From Welwitschia mirabilis (lineage: Eukaryota; Gnetophyta; Gnetopsida; Welwitschiales): a DNA stretch of 64,000 nucleotides. Position 1 is the stretch's first letter; every line of letters starts with the position of its first letter. The notes below the pieces were generated by a model. It was not told where the DNA came from. It was given only the letters and a program-made list of their open reading frames with translations, and made no database searches. This document shows, piece by piece, positions 45,931-57,539 of the stretch. The stretch covers positions 249,550,483-249,614,482 of the forward strand of contig JBOZIK010000001.1 of NCBI GenBank assembly GCA_051453625.1, in the 5' to 3' direction. Made by a program: the position numbers and the translations under genes.

Positions 45931-47770
45931 TGGATGGCTTAAACTCTAGCCTATGTGTTATTTGTGGTTGAACTATATATAAAGGAGCATGTAATTGTTG
46001 ATATTATAAGTAATTACAATGAATTTACTAAGGATGTTATTATTAAATTGATTTTGTAATGTATTTTAAACAATGTTTTAAGTTGCTTTTTAACTAAGAT
46101 AGTAATTAGGAAAATGATCTAACAGATTCTCATTTGAACATGGTATGTTGTTTTTGAATAGATATTACAATCTAAATTAGGTATTTGGATTTGGCTATTG
46201 CAATGTGAAATATTGTTCTTCTTGGTCTTATCATGAGGTTTGTTTCTAGAAAAAATTATTTATTCTCCATTACTACTAGAGTTAATATCCATAATCTCAT
46301 TGAAAGGTATTCTATTTAAATAACCNNNNNNNNNNNNNNNNNNNNNNNNNNNNNNNNNNNNNNNNNNNATAAATACAAGTATTAAAGAAGTTCCATATAA
46401 GGCTAAGATGATAAAAGGTTTTTACAAAACAGTTGGGATTGCAAGGTTATAGAAAAACATAATAGAAATAAAAAGAATAACACACTTGAAATAAAACCTA
46501 AAGAAAATAAATTCCATATAGGCTTAAATAGAAATATAAACTTAATTACTGAAATAAAAATTATAGAAAATAAAAAACATAAAAGAAATAAGTTTATTAT
46601 TATTTTGGCTTATTTTGATTATGACCTAATAACACAAAATGTTTGATATCAAAAATAATATTCAAATTAAAGTAAAAAACTAAATAAAAACTCTGAAATA
46701 GAGTAGTCAATATATCATTTGAAATGGACAAATATCTACCACTAGAGAGAAAAGAAAATAAAAGAACACAAAAAAGGAAGAAGGAATAATTTGGGTTTCA
46801 GTAGAACGGATTAATACCAATCATTAAAAGCACTTAAAAATTAAACTAAAATTTGTGAAAAAGTAAATGTATGCTTCTACTGATAAGCTAGCTTCCCATT
46901 GTTCCTATTAGTAATAATAAACTCTTTTCCTTAAGTAGTATAGTTGAACTAAAGTAAACTAAGTAAGAACTAGTATTATTCTTTCATAGAGAAAATTAAG
47001 GTAAACTTAATTAAAACTTACATAACATTATCAAACTTGAAATAAAAATTATAATAGAAATGAAGAAATTAAGAGTTGAGCACTATGATGAACTTCAATC
47101 AAAGAGGTATGAAAGAAAGAAATCTCTAAATGTCTAATTTACCTTATCCAATATAACACCTTTATGTCAATCACATCCTACAAACTTTTAAAGCATAATT
47201 GAAATCCAAAAATTATGATTACTAAGGTTGTAATGAAAAATTTCATTCATCACATGGGTTTTTGATGAACTCAATCACCACTTGGTTCTTTATAGCCCTT
47301 TCATAAGTATGAAATGTAAGGACTATAGTATCCAAACTCCATCAAATAAAAGTAACTATAATTAAATAACATAACAAACTTACCTAGTTATCAATAGCAC
47401 TTGATAATGTAGTTTTACTTAAGTATTAAAAGCATAAAGCTATCTATAACTTGAAATAAAAATGTAAAGACTATCCTTTTTATTAAATTATGAATATACA
47501 ACACATTAAAGGAAATAGATGAAAATAGTATAGACTCCTTGAACAATCCTTTAAATAAGTTTTATCCCTAAATGAGGTACTTAGAAGTCCATGTTAATAA
47601 TAAAATACCAAGAATTTCTATTATACTTTTCAAATTAAAGGATATTTACAAATGAAGGCATGAGGAACTTATATCAGTAAGTATTGAGTAGATGTGATTG
47701 GAATCTTTTAGGTTGTAATAGTAGGTGACTACTTATAATTATTTATCTTTAAGCATTAGGTAGGTTTATA
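45930..47770. other. non-coding, probably leader/LTR of the second Athila-like remnant
   Basis: Lies upstream (minus strand) of the gag remnant, where the leader, PBS and 5' LTR would be expected. Contains a 43-N gap at 46326-46368. 46430-46700 is A-rich with repeated 'gaaataaaa' words. I found no second copy in the window to define LTR edges, and no clean PBS. Confidence 0.4.
46326..46368. other. assembly gap, 43 N
   Basis: Short sized gap in the leader region of the second Athila-like remnant. Confidence 1.
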
Positions 47771-48012
47771 AGAGTTTGTCTTATAGAATTACATATAATT
47801 TTCATCATGTCGTATTAGATGCAATCTTCATCTTATAGTATTTAATGGAATTTGACATGTATCATTAAATGGAATATTCATCTTATAGCATTTATTTGAG
47901 GTTATCATTTATCATTAGGTGGAATCTTCATCCTATAGCATTTGGTAAATGTTATCGTATAACATTAGTTGGAATATTTATCTTATATAATTTAATGGAG
48001 GTTATCATGAGA
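47771..48012 (+). repeat. 50-bp minisatellite, about five units
   Basis: Units begin at 47771, 47821, 47871, 47921 and 47971, exactly 50 bp apart. Each of the last four starts 'g(g/c)aat.tt.atc.tata' and ends 'tatcatta..t'. No coding sense; the frame at 47869-48129 is accidental. A following stretch (48015-48110) has repeated 'accacatgt' words. Confidence 0.9.
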
Positions 48013-48364
48013 TTTCTCTACCAACTATTACTATTACCACATGTCTATAATACCACCTCCACATGTTACTACCACATGTCTTCCAATGCTACTACCATGT
48101 ATCACTATTTGGTGTCTTCATTTTTATAATTTTTTATGTGAAATTATGTCCATATTTCATGATGTATTCCAAAATATGGCTAAAGATCTACAATTATTAT
48201 GAAGAAAAAAATCTAGTTTAATTTTAAATATAATAGAATACATATTTTATGATTCAAATAATAAATTAATGTCTTCATTCATAATAAATCAATCTAAAAC
48301 ACTTTAAATAAATATCATTTTTTATATGTTAACATCAAGGTACATGAACTAAGAGATAGATAAG

Positions 48365-49010
48365 AATTAAGGAATCCATAAGAGTAAAGAATTTCTTAGG
48401 AGTGATTGACTTCTATAAATGTTTCATTCAAGATTTTTTGAAAATTATGATCCTAATGATTGAACTAATAGAAGTAAGAATGGAATTCCATTTTGATGAT
48501 ATATGTAGAGAAGCATTCCTTAATATCAAACTTTTTTAAACTCCTAGCTCCAAATGTAAAGATTTAAAAAAATAACATACAATATCTACTAGTGATAGAT
48601 GCATGTAAAAAAGGAATAGAAACTATCTTAATGTAAGATAGATGAGTCATTATTTATGAATCTAATAAGCTTAGCAAGCATAAGTTTAATTATAAAGTTC
48701 ATGATTTGGAATAATTAGCTATCATTCATGATCCTAAAATATAGAGGAATTATCTTTTATATGGTAAATTTAATTGCAAAGTAATCATAAAAATTTAGAT
48801 TTTTTTCCTTCAAAAAAAGCCTCTCTTGAATATAAGATAATGGTGATGGATTGAAATACTAGGTAAATATTATTTTAATCTTTAATTCACTCTTAGGGAA
48901 TAGAATAAGATAGCATATTCTCTTAGTTAAATGTGACGCATGATGGTTTATGCAATAAACCAAAAAATAACTAAATAAATTAAATAATAAGTTTCTCAAG
49001 ATGAATTATT
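48365..49010 (+). pseudogene. Ty3/gypsy RT C-terminus and RNase H remnant
   Basis: Plus-strand reading: EFLRSLI then GVIDFYKCFIQDFLKIM (family FLGxxNFYRRFIxDFSKI), EFHFDDICREAFLNIK (family FxWTxECEKAFxxLK), a shifted VIDACKKGIE (family TDASNxGIGAVL), ESNKLSKHKFNYKVHDLE and LAIIHD (family SRKLSxAExNYxxHEKELLAIV), RNYLLYGKF (family RHYLLGxKF), then LNIR..WIEIL and NKIAYSLS (family NxVADALS). This is a different gypsy lineage from the Athila-like element (closer to chromoviruses, by eye). It is the only plus-strand pol in the window. Integrase is not found downstream. Confidence 0.85.
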
Positions 49011-49050
49011 TGAAAAAGTATAGAAGAAGCTCATGCAAGAAAAAGAGTTA

Positions 49051-49560
49051 TTTCTTTATTATGTCATCTCTAATGGATTATTGATGAGAATAGGTAGAGT
49101 ATGTATCCTATTAATATGTAAAAATTGACATTTATAACAATTATATTGGGTTAATTTATTATTAATGAATACATTAATTTAACTATTTTAATCAAAAAAT
49201 ATGTTTTCTATCATAATTTATGCAATATTAATTTTATAATTTTCTCCATAAATTTTTAAGATATTTAGCCATATGTTAGAGAACATACATAAAGATGGAT
49301 CCTATGTTATTCCTTTATTATGTTATATACAATGGATTACTGATGAGAAGAGGTAGAGGTTATATCCTATTAACATGTAAAAAATTAAAATTTATGTCAA
49401 GTATCTTAGATTAATTTATTATTAATGAAGATATTAATTTAATCAATATAATAAAAAATATGTCTTCTATTATATTTTATGTAATATGTAATTTAATGCT
49501 TTTCTTCATAATGTTCTTAGATCTTTAGCTATATTTGGAGCACATGCATAAAGATTGATC
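49051..49560 (+). repeat. tandem duplication, period about 259 bp
   Basis: Two diverged copies start at 49051 and 49310: 'atggattattgatgagaa' versus 'atggattactgatgagaa', 'ttaatttattattaatgaa' in both, 'atatgttttctatcata' versus 'atatgtcttctattata', 'atacataaagatggatc' versus 'atgcataaagattgatc'. Directly follows the gypsy RNase H remnant. Confidence 0.88.
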
Positions 49561-50350
49561 AAATTCTAAACAAGACAAAGATGGTAATACAGATAAGAAG
49601 TATTAGCATTAGTTGGTGTAGGAATCTTACACCAAAATCCATGTGTTTAACCCCTTTTAATAATCCCTAATAAATCCATAAGATGAAGTTTCTAAACAGT
49701 CCATCAGATAGTACAAAATATGAATTCCAACCACTTCCCCAAATACTCTAAGACAAAAAACCTCAACTGCTTTATCAAACACTAAAAAACAAAACCTTAA
49801 TCACTCCATTAGCTTTAAATGAGAAATATTCTAACCAATCTAATTCTAGTATTTACTATAAAAATGTCGAAGTATCCTACTTTATCAGGAGTACATGATT
49901 GAATAATTCATGCTTGAAGAGGAACCAACTCCATTATACTTCATGTCAAGGCTAATTCTTTCTAGGTATTCTTTCTAAATCATTCTCTAAAAATGGTTAA
50001 GCCCTTGGGTCTAGCATGAAATTTAACATATAAATTAATGTTTTTTAAATATTTCTTATTCAATAAATAATATATTATGATTCTTATATTTGATCTCTTA
50101 ATTTTAAGTGTGGATAGAAACATAGTTTTAGCACTTTTGATAAGTCAAAGTAATAGTAGTTAATTTGTGGTGTAATCATTTTGATAAAAAGTGTGAATGT
50201 TTTTTAAACTTATTATATTTCTTATTGTACTAAAATATATTAAGCTTTATATTATCCTTGAGTAATTTATTTATGTTTACATCTTATTATATAGTTTGTA
50301 CTAATGTTTGATGGTCTCTAGAAATTACATCTTGCTTTTTATGCTCATAC
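49560..50350. other. non-coding AT-rich stretch with a short inverted repeat
   Basis: No domain is visible. A perfect inverted repeat TTGGTGTA-7 nt-TACACCAA lies at 49613-49635. 49700-49830 is a less AT-rich block with several 'cactccat' and 'ccacttcccc' words. Confidence 0.5.
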
Positions 50351-52266
50351 AATTATGGTATGTTATATCCTATATTTTGTAATCCTTATTTACTTGGGAT
50401 ACTATGTATATTAATATTTTAATCAGATGATGAATTACTCTTCTTTAAAGACCTTGTCAATATAAGATAGTATTTTAAATTAAACTTAGTTTGTAATTTC
50501 CATAATTTATTATAAAAATGATAATAGTTATCTTATAAGTCTTTTATGGGAAAATATATTTAAACATTTAAAATTAGATAACTCCATTATGTGAGGAATT
50601 GAAATTACATGATAAAGGTAATAAATTAAAAATTCTAAAAGACATATTAATATATTTTACATCTTATTTAAATTTTTAGTAAATGTGATAGGTGTACTAT
50701 ATTATAAATAAACATTTTCTTCCTTGTTTTTTGTGATTGGTAAATTTTATGGATTATGAAATAAATGAGCATATGAATAACTAGATGCATTCATACCTAA
50801 AACCAAGAATAATAAATGATTAATTTACTTTATCATAACTTGTATCTTCTTTAGATGTATAAGGGTGCTTGGTTCATAGTGTACTTATTATTATATTTAT
50901 TGTAATTAAAGAGTTTATGTCCTTATTCCACATCATGATTTTGAAACTTGTGTATTTATTATTTTGATGCATGTCATAAATGAATTAAAATTATTGTGAG
51001 TTTATGAAGGATTAAGAAGGAACTAGCATGTGGAAATGACACATGTAATTAACCTTTCCAATTAAAGAAAGAAGATTACTTATCCTAATTATCTACATGC
51101 ATCATAAATTTGATCTTCTTTTGTACTCCAATTTCTCTTATTACCTATCTCACTAATCAATGCTAAATCATGTGATTTTGAGCTATGTACCTTTGTTTAT
51201 CTATATTTCAAAATCATTTCCTCTCTTACAAGGAGGAGATACTTTTCATGTTTTCATACAATTGAATTTCCTTCTCTCTCCTCTCTTTCTTTCAGTATCT
51301 TTTATTATGGAGCTTGGATTTGGAAAGCTTAAAGCTAAGACTCTTGAGCTTGAATCTTCATCAATCCTCAACTGTTAAGGATTTACTAATCTTTCTAATT
51401 AAGCTCTTTACTTATGTTACTCATATGGTCTCTTTTAATATTTTAGTAGAATGATATAATCTTACATTAGATTACTATTTATAATATATCATAAAAATAT
51501 GTTATTCCCTCTCATTGGCTCTAACCAAGATGTGGAGAGGTATGAGGGGTTTCTTATGCTTTGTAATAGAGGTTACTAATGAATGATTGTTACCAAGTAA
51601 CTACTTTTAAGAATTTACTATATACTAGAGTGTCCATATTTATTTTATGTTAATATAGAAAACAATATATTATTTACTTATTATGCATTAGGTCTATCTT
51701 ACTAGAGGCAAAGTCTAATCCTTAAAAACCTATTTTAGGCTAGTACTCCTTCATGGTAATCCTAAGGCTTAATATAAATGTTTTTTAAATTTATTTGATT
51801 TTTCTTTCTAAATTGATTTGAATTAGTAGTATTTAATAAAGTTATATTATAAATAATAAGTTTGTCTAGTTTATTTATTATTTTATTAATTTAAATTATT
51901 GTATAATTAGTTGTTGAAGGTCAACTATGTTTTCTTTAGCAAAAGTTAAATTTCTAGAATAGAGGCATAGGTTAAAAACATCATAGCTTATTAATTAGTA
52001 AACATAAATTAGTAAAATATGTTAGGAATGTGAAAACATAAAAACAATAATTTTTTTAATGTGTAATTATTTTTTAAAAATTTATTTTTAGAATAAATTA
52101 AAAAATAAATGTAGAACGTAATAACCAATTAAGTTATATTTTTGTAACTCTATTTTAAAATATCTATAAATTGAGCATTCTAAGTTACAAGAAATTAAAA
52201 AAGGTTTTCAAAACATCCTGAATCATTTAAAAACTCAAAGTGTTTTAAAAGTCATAATCATCTTAG
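50350..52266 (+). repeat. repeat R, copy 2 (uninterrupted)
   Basis: Contiguous counterpart of 9830-11195 plus 31416-31700. The point corresponding to the Athila-like insertion is about 52010-52020, where 'attagtaaaatat' passes straight into 'gttaggaatgtgaaaac'. Contains a pyrimidine-rich block near 51260-51300 and the 'gagcttggatttggaaagct' phrase, consistent with an LTR transcribed on the plus strand. Frame 51160-51378 is probably accidental. If it is an LTR, the gypsy remnant at 48.4-49.0 kb could be its internal part, but this is unproven. Confidence 0.75.
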
Positions 52267-54280
52267 TGTAGTATGTTAGGACTATTAAGGATTATTTAAT
52301 TAAGAGGGAAGGGATGAATGAGTTGTACCAAATAAAAATTCTATCCAAATACAGAATTTAAGACGTAGTAAAATAAATACCATACTAAGATAACATGGTT
52401 TTCTAACTTGGATATGTACACATACAAAGGTTAATTTCTTATCATAACTCTGGATATTATTGACCTATAAGAAATAGTGGTTTTTACTCATCACTAATAT
52501 TATAATAATATGAGAGTTTCCTTCACAAGATAGCACTCTTTTTCCCATAAGAAAATCAACAAAAATGTTCACATAGGTATAATGAAAAGGTGAGATACTT
52601 CTTATAAGATAAAAAACTCTTCCTCTCTGGGAAATCCAAAAATAATTTAAGATGCTCCTCATAAGGTAGAAAACTATTTTCCTTATGGAAATACAACAAT
52701 AAAAATGCAAGCACAACCTGAATGTACACCCATATAACAGTTAACTTATAATTAGTTTTATAATACAATAATAGACTTTACAATAGCATTAAAAATGAGG
52801 TAGTCCAATAATGTAACATCCAAAAGATAAATAATACAAGAAGTCTAAAATATGTATCTTTAATAATGAGCTTAAGTTCCTTATTGTCATCATTATCATG
52901 AGTGCAAACAAATGATGCAATAATGTAGGATCCAAGAAAAAATAACACAGACATTGAAAGTTCCTTTACAAATGATAGCTTTGATTCTTCATGAGTAACT
53001 CTAATAACTGATGTATTCTTTGTTATGTATTCAATTTGACCATTTTTTTCTTAAAAGTGTTGTAAACTAGCTATTTGATCTTGAATAATAGCCATTTAAA
53101 CATTGTAACTATCATGCAATAAATAGGAATCTTTAATCATTAGACATGCATATTAATTTTTAATTGACGTGAACTTTGATATAAGCTATTTTCAAAATTG
53201 TAATCATCTGCTAATAATCAAACTTCTTCACTTGGTAGAATTCTTTATTGTATTTGTCTAAAAATTGATGAAAATTAGATTATGTAATCTATGGTCCTTC
53301 ATGATCATGAATTTGTAGTGAAAAACTTAATATCTTATCTAAAATGTAAAATATTCATCAAAGTATAAAATCATTATATTATCTATTTTAGTTAAGCATA
53401 AATTTCTTCAAACATGTAGATGTCTTTTATTAATATCAGCTCCAACTTTTAGCATAGTTATCTTTGATGCGATAATCATCTTTAACCTATGTCTTAAAAG
53501 CTAGTACATCATAGATTTCTTCAATCTATAGATATCTTCATCATAGATGTCTTTAACATCTAGATATATTTACCATAGATGTCTTCTATTCTATAGACAT
53601 CTTTAAATAATTGATTTTGCATTTCAAAGTCTAAGCCTTTTTGTAAGATATTATCTTTGAAGATCTGACATTGAATTATGATTATCATGATCTTTTTTTT
53701 TTAATCACTCGTTTACATAATTATACAAAATATTTAACAAGTGGAATCATCAAAACTAGATTTACCAATAGTATCCTACTTTTTGATGATTTTAAAAAAT
53801 TGATAAATCTCATTAGTGTAATCTCATTCAATCAACTAAAATTTGATATTCATGTTTAAGGTGGAAAAGTACAAAAGCATATTTTCAAATAGTATCTAAT
53901 AAATCATGATTTTAACAACTTAAATAACCATGTAGAGATTAACAAAGGCATAATAACATTTGATAATAACATTTAAGAAATTTTATAACTAATCATAGAA
54001 GATATGCTTATGGTGATGTGTTAACGATAAAAATCAAAGCATATTATTTTAGAAATATGACAATAAGACATAATATTAAAACATGAGAATGTGCTAATAG
54101 AAAAGATAACAAAAAAGGTTGAAATAATAGATCATATCAATAATGTATGTTAAATATCAAGAGTAATCATCAATGAACAATGATGTCACTCAAGGATTAA
54201 TCCATCATCTCATAGCTAAGTACTTCATACCCAATTGGATGTCCTAATGATAAAAGCTGATTTACGAAATTGATTTTCCA
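52267..54280 (-). repeat. probable 3' LTR region of copia 3 and adjoining non-coding DNA
   Basis: The left edge reads TGTTAGGACTATTAAGG followed by 'aagagggaagggatgaatga', the same kind of edge as copia 2's LTR ('gaggagg..gatgaatag'). 52480-52720 has repeated 'cataagaa' and 'ataaggtagaaaact' words. 53420-53605 contains a cluster of 'catagatgtctt'-type words, including AGATGTCT...AGACATCT arms at 53577-53602. The right limit of the LTR and the polypurine tract were not found. The frames at 52465-52768 look accidental. Confidence 0.45.
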
Positions 54281-54730
54281 TTTCTTTTCAACTGATTTGC
54301 CTTTGCTTCCTTATCTTTTTGGATAACAAATAAAAGGAGATACGTGCTAAGAGTAGAGTCACTAGTATAATTTGTGCCTTTTCCTTTATCATCATCATCA
54401 TTGTTATTATCATGGATGATGGAGGTTTAGATGGTATAAGATGATAAGGATGTGATTGGTAGAGGATAAGAGTTCATATATTTAAGGTTTTAGACTCTAT
54501 CTCCTATTGTTGCCTCTACTGTGATGGTCCTAAAGCATGTTTCTCCCTCCTATACCTATACCTCCATAATATTTTTATACTCCTCCTAAGTGTATTCTGC
54601 ATCTATATATGATTCATCTATATAATCATTGTTTATTGCTCTACAAGAGTCATAATTAGTGCCATGTGCAGCTACAGGTACTTCTTCTTCTTATTCTTCT
54701 TTTAAGCTTTTCCATGTGGAAGTCCTTATG
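54280..54730 (-). pseudogene. post-pol extra coding relic of copia 3
   Basis: Minus-strand reading gives a strongly acidic and charged stretch: EEEYEEEVPVAAHGT near 54690, DYIDESYIDAEYT, and DNNNDDDDKGKG near 54400, with stops between. It occupies the same position relative to RNase H as the charged relic in copia 2. No domain is recognised; it could be the tail of an additional frame or a fortuitous Asp/Glu-coding simple sequence. Confidence 0.35.
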
Positions 54731-55120
54731 GATTTCCAACTATTTGCTAGTACTTCATCCTTACTAGTGATGGACATGCGATCCTTTAATCTTAATAAAT
54801 TTTTATCAATTTTAAACGATTTTTATTATTTTCTTTAACTTGTTTTTGATGGATGATGAACTATATATGTAGTCGTGAATACTTGAAAATGTGATTTGGT
54901 CATCCTTTTGCAAATAAAAAAAGGATAAAACCTTAATTTTTAATGAGATTTTTATTTTTGAAATAGTATAAGAAATACATCTACCAAATGAGCACATCTC
55001 TCTAACAGATGTCTACAAAATTGAAGATGAGTACTATAAAAGTTCAAAAATTTTGAAAAAGTCTATGACTAATCCAAAAATCATAATAATACTTTAAAAA
55101 AGTAAAATATTATTCATATA
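54730..55120. other. copia 3 spacer
   Basis: AT-rich DNA between the charged relic and the RNase H end. The 61-residue frame at 54812-54997 (minus) is unsupported. Confidence 0.5.
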
Positions 55121-55375
55121 ATTTAACTTTTATAATATCTAAACTATAATCTCAACTCATAGAGAAATACAAAGTAGAATACACCTTTTAGATACTAGAG
55201 GTTTTGTGAACATATCAATAGGTTAATCATTTATACTAATATTTTACATCATAATAACTTTGTTTTGAATATGTTCTCTGAGAAACTGATGTTAAATCTT
55301 AATTCTTGAGTGTTGATTAGATTCTTTGATATATCAATGACACTCTTGTTGTTACATTAGATGGAAATAGTATTA
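55121..55375 (-). pseudogene. copia 3 RNase H, C-terminal part (split by insertion)
   Basis: On the minus strand, from the insertion point inward: an ISI-stop-CNNKSVIDISKN block (family IxxxCDNxSAIxISKNP), NTQELRFNISF (family HSRTKHIDIRHHF) and NLLICSQNL (family QxADIFTKPL). The front part of the same domain is found 7.8 kb away at 63202-63530, in the right orientation and beginning where this stops. Confidence 0.85.
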
Positions 55376-55991
55376 TGACACCCAGATTTTTTTCGTAAAA
55401 TTAGAAACCTCCCTAGTCACTTAGATAAGTTATTAAATATTAGAAAAATTTAATAATAATAATAAGTATAGTTCCAAATTATTTAAAAATAATAACATAT
55501 GTAATAAAAGTGATACCTAAATTATGTATTTGCATGATTAATTATTTTACAATTTATTAAAAGATAACTTATAGTTAATTCTTTTAATTGATTAATTGAA
55601 AGATTGAGTTGACTAAAATTTATTATTGTTTATTATGAGTTTTATTTGAGAAAAGTTGAATACTTGATTTATCTTGGAGTTTAATATTTATTATGCATGA
55701 CTTTGTATTTGATTTAGTTAAACACCAGATTTCTTAATGCACATTATATTTTTGAAACTGTAGCTTGACATTAATCCTTTCAACTTTATCTTATTCAAGC
55801 AATGGCATTTATATGTGATCTTAAGAATTTACTCATGTTATTTATTTATCTGATGTAGTCAAAGTGATTTATCAGATAATGTTATATTTTGATTTACACC
55901 TAGTGGCTAGACTTGGAAAGGATGAGTTAAGGGAACTTAAACTACTTCTTGATATCTAAACCTACTATCAGCCATACTATTAGTCTTATGT

Positions 55992-55999
55992 TATAAATA
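55992..55999 (+). promoter_or_regulatory. TATA box of the long LTR
   Basis: TATAAATA followed by 'cctatgcacc', in the U3 part of the LTR and upstream of the region shared by the truncated second LTR. A start of transcription about 30 bp downstream is inferred. Confidence 0.6.
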
Positions 56000-57380
56000 C
56001 CTATGCACCCTCAATTACTAGAGTCATAGGAGTTTGTTTTGCAACTTGATTGTGTGAAGATTCATTACCTTTAGGGGTATATTGGACTTCATTGAGGACA
56101 GGTGTGGTCCTCAACATTCATTGTAAATTTCCATAAACCCTCTTTTTACATACTTGCATGCCTTGTGTTTTAAATCTATTTTCTTTTATTTCATAGCTTA
56201 AAATGAATGCAATATGTATCACTTGTTGTTACGTGTGTGTTAACATTTCTTTGTAACTTGTAGTCTGTTACCTATGTCTTTTGTGAGACTTCTAAGAGTC
56301 TATTGAGTCTAAGCTTGTGAAATTTCTATGAAACTTGAGTGATCTATTGTCATCTACCATTGTGGCTAAACTTCTATAAGCCTTGAGTCTCTTGTTGACC
56401 ATGGACCTTAGTGAAAATAAATTATAAAAATTAATTCTAGTCGAAGTAACTAGTTATTCAAACATCAGAGAGTGAACCTCTCTATTGTGAGTCTTAAGGT
56501 AACTTAAACGAACCTCGAGGATGAAAGGAAAATATATGCACACCTTTATGATAATCTTGTCTCTCCTAGTTGTATGCAACTGGCTTACTTTTTATGATGT
56601 GAGATGTCACCAAGGAAGATAATGTTAATTAGATAAGTTGTCATGATCATGTTGTCTATTTTATTCTTGGATACCTTTCCAAACTGTTCCTTATCGTGAG
56701 CCACACTAGAAACTATGATGAAATGAGTTCGTACACCACCTGTTCTTATGTAGGAAATACTGACTGTGAAGATGTAGAGAAGAACTAGTAATTGTGTCAA
56801 TAACTACATGTTACCTATGTATTTGCTTCTATAGCTATGTGGCTGTTATGTGTCATCCTTTACTTTAGTCATTATATGACATGTGTTCAGTTGGAGTTAA
56901 TTGAAAGCTGTCATGAAATAGTTCTATGTTGCATGCACTACGACTTTTTTTTTTTTTATTAATAAGCCATGTTGTTTAATTGATAACTTAACTTATCTCA
57001 TGATATTTTATTACTAAAGTATTCTTTTTTTCAGCTTAATTCTACCTGATGAAGTGAATTATTATATGCTTTGCTATTTATGAGGTAAGAGATTTAAATT
57101 TATCCTAATGAAAAGTTGCATGTTTTTATTATAAATTCAAAGTTATGGTTATCTGATTATTATACATCCAAGTTAATCAAACCCCTTGAAATTTCCAATT
57201 TCATTTAACATATTACTATTTGATAGGATTAATAAAGAATCAGCTTAGGTTATTAAGGGACAAGTGTAAAATGCTTAAAGGTACTCATTGCATGTTAATT
57301 AATGATAAATAAGCTAGGTGTTTCTTCTAAAAAATATTTAATAGGCCTTATCAATTGGTGAAATTAAGTTACTCTCAAAG

Positions 57381-57445
57381 TGGTCTATGGGTTATCTGGT
57401 TATCATGTATCGCTATTAAATGGGAATTTTAGAGTTCAACCCCCA
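57381..57445 (+). other. tRNA-like segment in the first LTR
   Basis: TGGTCTATGGG fits the Pol III A-box consensus TRGYNNANNGG, and GAGTTCAACCC 51 bases on fits a B-box. 'ggttatctggttatc' between them resembles a tRNA D-loop. No acceptor stem closes the fold. The second LTR has the counterpart at 61428-61503 with a better B-box and a poorer A-box. Confidence 0.4.
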
Positions 57446-57539
57446 GCTAGAAAGGTATAACTTTTTAAAGTTCCTTATTTTCATTTGACTTCAGCCTTTG
57501 ACACATCATAAAATTTTGATATTGCTCTTATCATTGGAC

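Noticed and set aside
51160-51378. 72-residue plus-strand frame at the leader of repeat R
   Set aside because: Not conserved as a frame in the other R copy near 10400-10580.
53510-53605. Cluster of short repeats resembling a CRISPR-like array
   Set aside because: Irregular spacing, no unique spacers, and a plant retroelement context; it is LTR-type repeat texture.
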